Source: SHZI01 sp049290495
Lineage (GTDB): Bacteria; Pseudomonadota; Gammaproteobacteria; Steroidobacterales; GCA-2729495
NCBI GenBank assembly: GCA_049290495.1
Contig: JBATNV010000193.1
Coordinates: 1-11,558, forward strand
Length of the DNA stretch: 11,558 nt
Direction of reading: 5' to 3'
Below, in pieces: positions 1 to 7,111 of the stretch. Both the position numbers and the translations under genes were made by a program. Within the stretch, counting starts at the first letter, position 1, and each line of letters begins with the position of its first letter. Below the pieces are notes generated by a model that worked only from the letters and a program-made list of their open reading frames with translations, was not told where the DNA came from and did no database searches.

Positions 1-1811
1 GTTTTGATGTCAACGCGACTGCCAGCCCGGACAGCACCAGCGGGGTACGCGAGACTACGGACTTTTCCGTCGCAGCCATCGAGTTGAAGAACGGTACGCT
101 GAGCTATAGCGACGAAGCAGACGGCAGTCGTTATCGTATTGACGAACTGAATGTCCGTACAGGAACAATCCACGGTGATGCGCCTGTCGATCTACAGGCC
201 TCGCTTAAAGCCACAGATCTCATCGACAACAGCCGCGGCACGCTCAGGCTGAGTGGGCTGGTAGTGCTTGGGCAAACCGGCGTGGTGTCAGCCGACGATC
301 TCGATACAGAGATTGAAGTGCATGCCAGCGCACTCCCGGACGACGGCATACATGCCCAACTCAGGCTGAAAGATCTGGCCTTTGATCCCGATTCATCCAC
401 CGGCACGGCAGGCTCGTTTTCAGGCACAACCAGGCTGGCCAACGCCAGCTTCGACATCGACGGTAAGGGCAGCTTCGGCAAGACCACCAGACTCAGCGGT
501 AATCTGCGCCTTGCCGGGTTCTCACCGCGCGAACTGCTGGCTCGGCTCAAACAGGGGCCACCGGAGACGACTGACCAGAACGTGCTGAAAGCGCTTTCCG
601 GCAGCAGCGAGTGGTTCTACGAGGATCAGGCGGCAGGACTCAGGAAGATCGACCTGAAACTTGACGATACCCACATCAGCGGCGAGGTATCGCGTCAACA
701 GCTGCCAGCAAAAAGCACACAGACGCCACGAATTCGTTTTGACCTGGGCATCGACCAGTTCAATCTCGATCGCTACCTGGGTAGCGACAGTAAAGGGGAC
801 ACCTCGCCTGTCGCGGAGAACAACAAAGGCAACGCTTCGCCGACAAGGGAAGCCTCCCCTTTACGCAGCCTGAATCTTGAGGGGCGCCTGCGTATCGGCC
901 AGCTGGTGTTCGATGGCCTGAAGCTCAGCGATACCGATATCAGTGTCAGTGCGGAGAAGGGCCGGATCAGACTCGATCCGCTCAATGCCCGTCTATATGG
1001 CGGCGAAGCACAGGGGCGGGTCAGGCTGGACGCTTCAGCTGATCCGCTGCGCATGGATATAGACCAGAAGCTCACCAGGGTCGACATGGGCGCGCTGCTG
1101 GCTGATTTCGCCGAAGTGAAAAACCTGAGCGGCACGATGAACCTGAGCCTCAAGGGCTCGTCGGCCGGCAACTCGGGCGATGCGCTGATGCATAACCTCG
1201 CTGCTGAGCTGTCTTTCGCGATGGACAAGGGTGTCTATCGCGGCATGGATGTCTGGTACGAGATCCGGCGTGCGCACGCGATACTCAAGCGCACTCCGGC
1301 ACCAGCGCGCAGCGGCGCTGAAGAGACGCCGATCGATTTGCTGCGACTGAGCGGCAAACTGCGCGAGGGCACATTCAATACCGATACGCTCATCGCCGAG
1401 ATCCCTTTCCTGCGGGTATCAGGCAAAGCCGCAGTCGAGGTGCAGGCGAAAACCCTGTCCAGTGAGCTGGAAGCGCTGGTCTATGAAAAGCCGGTGTTTG
1501 CCGATGGCACCAGCCTCGCCGAACTCGAAAACGTCCGGATTCCGTTTACGGTAAGCGGCCCGGTGGCCGACCCGAAGGTGCGGGTGGATCTTGGCAAGAT
1601 GGTGAAAGGCGCAGCTGCCGAAACACTGAAAGAGACGGTGCGGAAGAAGCTCTTCGACAAGTTCGGCATCGGTAGCGCCCCGGACGAAGCACCGGCGCCG
1701 ACGCCGAAACCGGACAGCGAGGCACCGGCTGACGCCGAACAGGCAGCGCCGGCAGCGGCGAAGAAGGAAGACCCGCTGAAGAAAGCACTTGACCGCCTGC
1801 TCAAAAAGTAA
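1..1811 (+). CDS. AsmA family envelope protein, 3' part (5' end outside window)
   Basis: The frame is open from base 3 with no stop upstream, so the gene is cut by the left edge; 602 codons are visible. AsmA-family proteins are inner-membrane-anchored, beta-rich periplasmic proteins related to VPS13/TamB-like lipid carriers and linked to outer-membrane homeostasis. The visible part shows the family pattern: alternating short beta strands, a 'LRSLNLEGRLRIGQL' segment (about 862-906), a 'LNARLYGGEAQGRVRLD' segment (about 982-1032), and the typical closing block 'VRIPFTVSGPVADPKVRVDL' (about 1534-1593). After it comes an Ala/Pro/Glu/Lys-rich tail ending in a basic helix (about 1672-1808). The N-terminal membrane anchor is not visible. 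The linker at about 784-867 is low-complexity and is made from a REP-like inverted repeat (separate entry). The TAA stop at 1809-1811 also lies in a repeat arm. Family assignment is firm; the exact paralogue (AsmA, YhjG, etc.) is not determined. Confidence 0.9.
   Translation, partial: FDVNATASPDSTSGVRETTDFSVAAIELKNGTLSYSDEADGSRYRIDELNVRTGTIHGDAPVDLQASLKATDLIDNSRGTLRLSGLVVLGQTGVVSADDLDTEIEVHASALPDDGIHAQLRLKDLAFDPDSSTGTAGSFSGTTRLANASFDIDGKGSFGKTTRLSGNLRLAGFSPRELLARLKQGPPETTDQNVLKALSGSSEWFYEDQAAGLRKIDLKLDDTHISGEVSRQQLPAKSTQTPRIRFDLGIDQFNLDRYLGSDSKGDTSPVAENNKGNASPTREASPLRSLNLEGRLRIGQLVFDGLKLSDTDISVSAEKGRIRLDPLNARLYGGEAQGRVRLDASADPLRMDIDQKLTRVDMGALLADFAEVKNLSGTMNLSLKGSSAGNSGDALMHNLAAELSFAMDKGVYRGMDVWYEIRRAHAILKRTPAPARSGAEETPIDLLRLSGKLREGTFNTDTLIAEIPFLRVSGKAAVEVQAKTLSSELEALVYEKPVFADGTSLAELENVRIPFTVSGPVADPKVRVDLGKMVKGAAAETLKETVRKKLFDKFGIGSAPDEAPAPTPKPDSEAPADAEQAAPAAAKKEDPLKKALDRLLKK
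790..864. repeat. REP-like inverted repeat inside the AsmA coding sequence
   Basis: The left arm at 790-813 and the reverse complement of the right arm at 841-864 both begin GTAAAGGGGA and end TGTCG. They match at 19 of 24 positions, with a 27-base spacer. The right arm also matches the arm at 1808-1831 at 21 of 24 positions. The element is read through in frame as a Ser/Pro/Asn/Lys-rich linker containing 'KGDTSP' and 'REASP'. The TAA in the arm is out of frame here. Seen directly: the arms and their match. Inferred: that it is a mobile REP-type element captured in a tolerant linker. Confidence 0.75.
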
Positions 1812-1889
1812 AGGGGACGCTTCCCTTATTGGAGCGGACCGTTAGGCAGTTAAGAGAGCCTTACCCGATAAGGGAAGCGTCCCCACTAC
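1808..1889. repeat. REP-like inverted pair (BIME-like) between convergent genes
   Basis: The arms 1808-1829 and 1868-1889 are inverted copies. Bases 1813-1829 and 1868-1884 are perfect 17-base complements, and 20 of 22 positions match when the heads GTAAA and GTAGT are included. The spacer is 38 bases. Each arm can also fold alone: GGGGA pairs with TTCCC around a 3-base CGC loop. A GTAG/GTAA head followed by a small hairpin is the layout of REP sequences handled by REP-associated tyrosine transposases. The left arm supplies the TAA stop of the AsmA gene, and the right arm ends 3 bases from the stop of the flavin-reductase gene. There is no T-tract, so simple intrinsic termination is not evident, although the long stem could block 3' exonucleases. 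Confidence 0.8.
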
Positions 1890-1892
1890 CTC

Positions 1893-2720
1893 TTACTTCC
1901 GCTTCTTCTGGAAGCGTTCCATGAACTCGGGCGTCATGCCCTGCTCGGCAGCGAACTCGTTCATGCGTGCGAGGCTCACTTTCCCGTCACCCTTCGAGCC
2001 GGCGTATTCCTCTGTCTGGGTGGTCACCATGGTGCGCACCATGGGCGGAATCGTCATCAGTGCCTGCAGGGCATCTGGATCCCAGGCCATGCCCAGCTTG
2101 ATCTCGCTGCCCTTGAAGGCATCAGGGGATTCACCGAGCTTGTGCATGGAAATGTGGCCGAGCGTGCTGTGGAAATAGTCCTGCCGATCTTCGTCACCGA
2201 GACCGATCGGCAGATTCATCTTGCGGATACGCGCTTCGCGGCCCATGTCGATCAGTTCCTCGTCGAACACCAGCGCCTTGATCTTCGCGATAACGATGCC
2301 GCTGCTCTTTTCCAGCCTGACGATTTCCTCCGCTTCGCACTCGGCGATCTGCGGACATTCCTTGATGGACGGCGGCTTGACGTGCAGTGACGGGATCATC
2401 GTGAAGCGCGTGTGTTCGAGTTCGTTGACACCCTCCGGATAGAAGCGCGCCGTTTCCATCATGTCATCAAGGTGATCAGCAGACGGACAGTTGACGACGA
2501 ACTCCTTCGTATCACAGATGTTCTGAAAGGTGTGCGAGCCCTGCCGGAAGCCGACAATCATGCGCGGATTCTTCGCCATCACATCGTACTGCATGATGTG
2601 CGAATAGGGCGCAGCATTGATCTTGCCGTTCTTGTCGAGGCTGGTAATGATGGTAATGAGCTTCGGGAACAGCCAGACATCCGAATACCAGAACGGGCGG
2701 ATCTTCGCTTCTTTCTTCAC
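1893..2720 (-). CDS. Flavin reductase-like (FMN-binding split barrel) protein with PCP-reductase-like C-terminal tail
   Basis: 275 aa, cytoplasmic, no signal peptide. Residues about 10-190 look like the flavin reductase/DIM6-NTAB split barrel: 'PKLITIITSLDKNGKINAAPYSH' near residues 19-41, then 'NPRMIVGFRQGSHTFQNI' and 'EFVVNCPS'. Such proteins bind FMN and reduce flavin with NAD(P)H or act as flavin-dependent oxidoreductases. Residues about 213-261 form a separate unit with the spacing W-x-P-x-A-x2-L-x2-IP-x2-VR followed by E-x-A. This resembles the small PCP_red domain found at the end of light-independent protochlorophyllide reductase subunits and in some stand-alone redox proteins. The start is GTG at 2720; an AAGGAGG site lies 6 bases upstream. 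The start overlaps the stop of the dehydrogenase gene by 4 bases (GTGA), so translation is probably coupled. The substrate is unknown. The split-barrel call is solid; the tail is from pattern only. Confidence 0.8.
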   Translation of the reverse strand: MKKEAKIRPFWYSDVWLFPKLITIITSLDKNGKINAAPYSHIMQYDVMAKNPRMIVGFRQGSHTFQNICDTKEFVVNCPSADHLDDMMETARFYPEGVNELEHTRFTMIPSLHVKPPSIKECPQIAECEAEEIVRLEKSSGIVIAKIKALVFDEELIDMGREARIRKMNLPIGLGDEDRQDYFHSTLGHISMHKLGESPDAFKGSEIKLGMAWDPDALQALMTIPPMVRTMVTTQTEEYAGSKGDGKVSLARMNEFAAEQGMTPEFMERFQKKRK

Positions 2721-4300
2721 CGCAAGCCTCCTTCAGGCACCATGCGGACGATCCGCGAGCCGGCAGCGTTTTCAAGCAGCAGGTAAATCTCGCCCTGTGG
2801 ACCGACTTCGATATCGCGAAACCGTGCCAGATCCCTGAGCAGCATTTCGGTTTTCACGACCTTGTTGTCCTTCAGTTCCATGCGCAGCAGGTCGGTGGCA
2901 CGCAAGGTACCGACGATGATGTTGCGCTGCCATTTCGGGAAGGCCTTGCCGTCATAGAACACAAAGCTTGAGAGCGCCGGTGACGGCGTCATGTCCAGCA
3001 CTGGAAACTCGACATCCTTTGCATCCAGCGTGATGCCGAGAGTGCGGCCAACATCCACCGGCCGGCCGTCGTAATTGATGCCGTTGGTGAACAGTGGCCA
3101 GCCATAGTTACGGCCGGCCTGCAGACGGTTAAGTTCGTCGCCACCGCGTGGGCCCATCTCGGTGGCCCACATCTCGTGCGTCCAGGGATTCCATTCCAGC
3201 CCCTGCATACTGCGATGTCCGTAGGTCCAGATGGACTTGAGTGCGCCCGGCGTGTTGACGAAGGGATTGTCGGCCGGGATCTGCCCGTCATCCCGCACCC
3301 GATGAACCTTGCCATAGGGCAGATCGAGATTCTGGATGCCCATGAACTCGAGCGGCGCCTTCATGCCGACGCTGAAGTACAGGTTGTTCTGGTCATCGAA
3401 GGCCAGGCGCCCACCGGCAGTCAGGTCTGAAGTATCGGTATAGGCCTCTTTATCCGCCTGCCAGATGATCTGCTGATCCACCCACTCACCGTCCTTGATG
3501 CGGCCACGGATGATGCGGTTCATCGATACCGGACGTCCGGTCTTGCGGCTCAGCGCATTGCAGTCAGTACAGCGGTCGGTGTGGTGGATGTAGATCCAGC
3601 CGTTTTTCGCATACTGCGGATGCAGGGCGACATCCAGCATCCAGCCGAGCCCCATGACCTGACCAAGAAATACGCTGGAATCGTCATACACCGGCGGTGT
3701 GCCGCGAATCGGTGCGGACCTCTTGCCGTCCGCGGAGATGATGAACAGCCCGCGCATGCGCTCGGTCAGCAGCAAACGTCCATCCGGCAGCAGTGCGATC
3801 GAAAAGGGCAGCGGGTCCAGGCCCTCTGCAACCGGCTCGATGCGGAAGCTGTGCTGCTCAGTGGCTATTGGCCCGGCCGGGATCGCCAGCGGAATGGCAT
3901 CCCGCTTGTCGAGTATGGTGGTGCCCTGCCGCTGCTCGGCTACATAGAGCGCAAGGTTCCAGATCTGCTTCTCATCGAGCGTTTCCGACCACGCCGGCAT
4001 GCCCTTGTCGGGTGCGCCGTTGGCAATGCTCAGCGCAATCTCCTTAACCGAATCACCGCGCAGCAGCTCCACGCCGACCAGTGGTTTGCCCAGTGGCGTG
4101 CCGCGCAAGTCTTCACCGTGGCAGGCACCGCACTGGTCGTTGAACTTCTTGATAAAAAGATCCTTCATCGGGATCTTGCTGAGCGCTACCCAGTCCACCT
4201 TGCCGGGATCAAAGCCCTGGGCGCGGCCGTCGATGGCTGTCAGCGCGGAAATAGCCAGCAAAATCATGGCGCATACCGTGGCGCGTCTAGTCGTTCTCAT
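2717..4300 (-). CDS. Periplasmic PQQ-type sugar dehydrogenase with N-terminal cytochrome c domain
   Basis: 527 aa, exported. Residues 1-27 are a Sec signal peptide: an Arg-rich start, a hydrophobic core, and a likely cut near 'DGRA'. Residues about 45-125 are a c-type cytochrome with the heme site CGACH at 57-61 and the probable axial Met101 in 'KGMPAW'. Residues about 150-527 are a glucose/sorbosone dehydrogenase-type beta propeller. Landmarks are 'SIALLPDGRLLLTER', 'LDVALHPQYAKNGWIYI', 'YGHRSMQGLEWNP' and 'ATEMGPRGGDELNRL', followed by 'GRNYGWP'. Soluble aldose sugar dehydrogenases of this group oxidise sugars with PQQ; the fused heme could pass electrons to another cytochrome. An extra CxxC (C244, C247) sits in an insertion after 'IHHTD'. 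The ATG at 4300 is preferred over Met12 because only it gives a basic n-region. It overlaps the channel gene by 14 bases, with a GAGG site upstream. The sugar is unknown. Confidence 0.9.
   Translation of the reverse strand: MRTTRRATVCAMILLAISALTAIDGRAQGFDPGKVDWVALSKIPMKDLFIKKFNDQCGACHGEDLRGTPLGKPLVGVELLRGDSVKEIALSIANGAPDKGMPAWSETLDEKQIWNLALYVAEQRQGTTILDKRDAIPLAIPAGPIATEQHSFRIEPVAEGLDPLPFSIALLPDGRLLLTERMRGLFIISADGKRSAPIRGTPPVYDDSSVFLGQVMGLGWMLDVALHPQYAKNGWIYIHHTDRCTDCNALSRKTGRPVSMNRIIRGRIKDGEWVDQQIIWQADKEAYTDTSDLTAGGRLAFDDQNNLYFSVGMKAPLEFMGIQNLDLPYGKVHRVRDDGQIPADNPFVNTPGALKSIWTYGHRSMQGLEWNPWTHEMWATEMGPRGGDELNRLQAGRNYGWPLFTNGINYDGRPVDVGRTLGITLDAKDVEFPVLDMTPSPALSSFVFYDGKAFPKWQRNIIVGTLRATDLLRMELKDNKVVKTEMLLRDLARFRDIEVGPQGEIYLLLENAAGSRIVRMVPEGGLR
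2727..2733 (-). promoter_or_regulatory. Strong Shine-Dalgarno site fixing a GTG start
   Basis: Read on the minus strand this is AAGGAGG, 6 bases before the GTG at 2720. It lies inside the end of the dehydrogenase gene. It supports GTG as the true start of the flavin-reductase gene and a coupled stop/start. Confidence 0.8.
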
Positions 4301-5084
4301 GACGAATCCTCAGTGGTGCGCCACAGGCTTTACAGTGCACGGCATCGGCATCGTGACGCTGCAGCCCGCAACCCTCACAATTGAAGCGCACCTTCGGCGT
4401 ACGGATCGTGACCTGCACCAGCCGAAAAAACAGTGACACGCCACCGATCATGATGACGATCGACAACAGGCGGCCACCTGGCCCCGGCAGGACGATATCG
4501 CCATAGCCAGTCGTGGTCAGCGTCGTCACGGTAAAGTACAGGGAGTCCATGAAAGACCGAACCGTCGGCAGCCGCGCAGCGAAGCCGGCATGGACCAGGC
4601 TGCTCATGACGAAGATGAACACGAACAGGTTCGCGACGGCTTTCGTCGACTCGGCAAACTGCGTGTTGACCCACCGGCCACCGCCGATGATGCGCCAGAA
4701 CGCATCACCATGAACGAGTGAATAGGCGCGCAGGATGCGCAGGAAGCCGAGATTTGCAGCGTAGACCGGAATCACCAGCGAGATCAGCACTGCAAAATCC
4801 GCCCACACCAGCGGCCGCCGGATCCAGCGGCGCAGATTGCCGTAACACCAGCCCCGCGCCAGAAGATCAAGCGCCAGCACGGCCGCAATACAGTAGTCGA
4901 TGATGAGAAACAGGGTGCCATGCTCGAGAAATGGCGACGCCATGAAGAAAGCGATCAGGACGATATCAAGTACCAGCATGAAACCCTGAAAGCGAACGCC
5001 GGCAGGGCTGGCACTGTAGTAGAGATCATGGACAAACCTGCGGCGCTGTCGCCAGGAAGAGCCAATGGACTGATCGGTGGTCAC
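4287..5084 (-). CDS. Voltage-gated-like K+ channel with C-terminal zinc ribbon
   Basis: 265 aa, inner membrane. Hydrophobic segments lie at about 34-53, 57-78, 93-112 and 147-168, followed by a re-entrant pore and a last helix at about 205-227. This is compatible with a shortened six-helix channel. The selectivity filter is TTTGYGD at residues 190-196, diagnostic of K+ selectivity. The S4-like stretch 'LRILRAYSL' has only two arginines, so voltage sensing may be weak. After the last helix there is no RCK or cyclic-nucleotide domain. Instead there is a zinc ribbon with C236, C239, C251 and C254. The GTG at 5084 is the only supported start: a GAGGA site lies just upstream and an in-frame TGA occurs at 5100-5102. 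It is the first gene of the three-gene minus-strand operon and overlaps the dehydrogenase start by 14 bases. Confidence 0.87.
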   Translation of the reverse strand: MTTDQSIGSSWRQRRRFVHDLYYSASPAGVRFQGFMLVLDIVLIAFFMASPFLEHGTLFLIIDYCIAAVLALDLLARGWCYGNLRRWIRRPLVWADFAVLISLVIPVYAANLGFLRILRAYSLVHGDAFWRIIGGGRWVNTQFAESTKAVANLFVFIFVMSSLVHAGFAARLPTVRSFMDSLYFTVTTLTTTGYGDIVLPGPGGRLLSIVIMIGGVSLFFRLVQVTIRTPKVRFNCEGCGLQRHDADAVHCKACGAPLRIRHEND

Positions 5085-5230
5085 ACGGAATTCCTCACAT
5101 CATGCCCTCGTCAACATATAGGTACCCGTCGGAGTTCGCCACCCTGTCCGCCTCTGCCCGGCCTCCATTTTAGCCAGACCAGGGACGCAGCCGAAGCGCC
5201 GGCTGACGCGGCGCGCCGGCTTCTGGCAAC
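5085..5230. promoter_or_regulatory. Divergent intergenic region; weak promoter candidates
   Basis: This 146-base gap separates the divergent channel operon and the SLC13 gene, so promoters for both should lie here. The best candidate is on the minus strand: TAAAAT at 5172-5167 as a -10 element, with a poor TTCGGC 17 bases upstream as -35. A self-complementary GCCGGC occurs twice (5198-5203 and 5215-5220), so a GC-rich hairpin could form just before the ATG at 5231. I see no clear operator or plus-strand promoter. Confidence 0.3.
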
Positions 5231-7075
5231 ATGGCGGAAACCCGACAAGAGGGCCTGACCTTGCCGAACGCGCATGCCGTTGCCGTGCTGATCGTCACGA
5301 TCCTCGTGTTCTACCTGTACACGCGCAGCTGGATCCGCATGGAGCTGGTGTCGCTGCTGCTGCTCGCCGCACTGCTGTCGATTTTCTATGTATTTCCGTA
5401 CGTAACATCGCAGGCCCGGATCACCGAAACGGTAGTTCTGCAGTCTTTTGGTCATCCGGCGCTGGTCGCGATCTGCTCCCTGATGGTCCTCGGCCGGGGG
5501 CTCACCATGACCGGTGCGCTCGAACCGGTGGTACGCATTCTGGCAAAAGTCTGGGCTCTTAGCCGCTGGCTGGGCCTGCTGCTCACCCTGATTCTGGCCG
5601 CAGTCGCCAGCGGCTTTATCAACGACACACCGGTGCTGGTGCTCATGCTGCCGATGTTGCTGAGCCTTGCGGAGCGCACCGGTTACCCTGCATCCAAAAC
5701 CCTCATGCCAGTGAACTTTGCGATCCTGACCGGCGGCATGCTCACCAGCATCGGCACCTCGACAAATCTCCTGGTCCTGTCGATCGCCACGGACCTCGGC
5801 ATGAAGCCGATGGGGCTGTTTGACTTCACGTCGATCACTGCCATCGCGCTGCTGGTCGCGATGCCCTACCTCTGGCTGATCGCACCGCGCCTGCTGCCAG
5901 GGACATTGGGAGAAAGCAAACAGCTGCGGCGGCAGTTTGAGGCGCGCATCGTGGTCGGCGCCGAACATGACCGCCTGGTCGGACGCACGATCGATGAACT
6001 CACCAAAACGCTAGGCAAAGCGCTGCCACTGGTAGAAATCATTCGCAACCGGCACCCGGTCGACAAGAGCACGATCGAACAGATCGATGTGGGTGACGTA
6101 TTGATCCTGCGTGATACGCCGGCCGGTTTGCGGGAAATTGCTGCGGTTCTGCGCGTGGACCTGTTCGACCGCTACGGTGAAGGACGCTTTGCCGGCGTCG
6201 ACGCACCGAACGGCGATGTCAGCCTCACCGAGGTCGTCATCGGCTCGGATTCCGGTCTCATCGGGCGCACCCTGTCTGGCGCCAGCTTTTCGGAGCAGTT
6301 CAGCGTCGTAGTAGTTGGCGTGATGCGCGGAACCGAGCAGATCCTGCGCGACGGCCGGCCCATCGGCGAGGTGCCGTTGGCGCCGGGTGACGTGCTGCTG
6401 GTACAGGGCGAGAACAAGCGCCTGGAAGCACTCAAGAGCGAGCCACACCTGCTGATGCTGGACAGCAGCCTGCAGTTGCCACGCTCGCCGCTGGCATGGC
6501 GCGCACTGCTGATCATGCTGCTGGTCATCATCGCTGCAGCGACGAAAATCCTGCCCATTCATGTCGCCGCATTTTTCGGTGTGATCGCAATGCTGGTGAC
6601 CCAGTGCGTCAAGCTGGAGGGACTCGGTTCAGCGCTGAGTCCGGCCGTCATACTCCTGGTTGCGTCGAGCATCGCGCTGGGCTCGACCCTGGTCAGTACG
6701 GGTGCTGCCGACTGGATCGCGACCGGCGTTTCATTCATGGTCGAACGGGCGTCTCCGTCGGTGCAGCTCGCGATTTTCATGGCTTTCTCGGCAGTGCTCA
6801 CCAACTTCGTGTCGAACAGTGCGGCGGCGGCAGTCGGCACACCCATCGCTGTCGCCACGGCAGCACAACTCGGTTCGCCGCTTGAGCCCTTCGTGCTCGC
6901 AATCCTGTTCGGTGCCAATCTGAGCTTTGCGACGCCGATGGCTTATCAGACCAATCTGCTGGTGATGAATGCTGCCGGCTACAAGTTTGGCGACTTTCTG
7001 CGTGCCGGCCTGCCACTGGTCGCACTCATGCTGGTCACGCTGTCCATTCTGCTTGCGCAGCGCTACGGGCTCTGA
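5231..7075 (+). CDS. SLC13/DASS-type transporter with two RCK_C (TrkA_C) domains
   Basis: 614 aa, inner membrane. The N-terminal half (about 15-225) and C-terminal half (about 420-612) are membrane domains of the divalent anion:Na+ symporter superfamily. Each half carries the paired family signatures: 'INDTPVLVLMLP' (130-141) and 'GGMLTSIGTSTNL' (168-180) in the first, 'SNSAAAAVGTPIA' (528-540) and 'FATPMAYQTNLLVM' (566-579) in the second. Between them lie two RCK_C-type domains, about 235-305 and 330-402, each ending in a 'GDVLIL/GDVLLV' strand. This architecture is common in bacterial proteins annotated as sulfate or anion permeases; the RCK_C pair probably senses a ligand in the cytoplasm. 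The substrate (sulfate, dicarboxylate or other) cannot be read from the sequence. The ATG at 5231 has no Shine-Dalgarno site. A TTG at 5261 has AAGAGGG 7 bases upstream, so the true protein may be 10 residues shorter. Confidence 0.88.
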   Translation: MAETRQEGLTLPNAHAVAVLIVTILVFYLYTRSWIRMELVSLLLLAALLSIFYVFPYVTSQARITETVVLQSFGHPALVAICSLMVLGRGLTMTGALEPVVRILAKVWALSRWLGLLLTLILAAVASGFINDTPVLVLMLPMLLSLAERTGYPASKTLMPVNFAILTGGMLTSIGTSTNLLVLSIATDLGMKPMGLFDFTSITAIALLVAMPYLWLIAPRLLPGTLGESKQLRRQFEARIVVGAEHDRLVGRTIDELTKTLGKALPLVEIIRNRHPVDKSTIEQIDVGDVLILRDTPAGLREIAAVLRVDLFDRYGEGRFAGVDAPNGDVSLTEVVIGSDSGLIGRTLSGASFSEQFSVVVVGVMRGTEQILRDGRPIGEVPLAPGDVLLVQGENKRLEALKSEPHLLMLDSSLQLPRSPLAWRALLIMLLVIIAAATKILPIHVAAFFGVIAMLVTQCVKLEGLGSALSPAVILLVASSIALGSTLVSTGAADWIATGVSFMVERASPSVQLAIFMAFSAVLTNFVSNSAAAAVGTPIAVATAAQLGSPLEPFVLAILFGANLSFATPMAYQTNLLVMNAAGYKFGDFLRAGLPLVALMLVTLSILLAQRYGL

Positions 7076-7111
7076 TTAGCTGTACCCGACAGATGAGCAC
7101 GGAGCGGGCAC

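Noticed and set aside
1808..1889. Bidirectional intrinsic terminator
   Set aside because: The stem is long, but neither side is followed by a T-tract and the 38-base spacer is too large for a typical terminator loop.
3581..4384. 267-codon open frame on the plus strand
   Set aside because: It lies antisense to the dehydrogenase gene, which has clear domain motifs. Its own product is Arg/His/Gln-rich with no recognisable motif.
5198..5220. Riboswitch or structured leader before the transporter
   Set aside because: Only a 6-base GC-rich palindromic pair is visible, and the space is too short for a known riboswitch class.
5111..5968. 285-codon open frame on the minus strand
   Set aside because: It is opposite the transporter gene and rich in Gln/His/Arg/Asp, the usual look of an antisense shadow in GC-rich DNA.
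6011..6562. 183-codon minus-strand frame
   Set aside because: Antisense to the two RCK_C domains of the transporter; no motif and biased composition.
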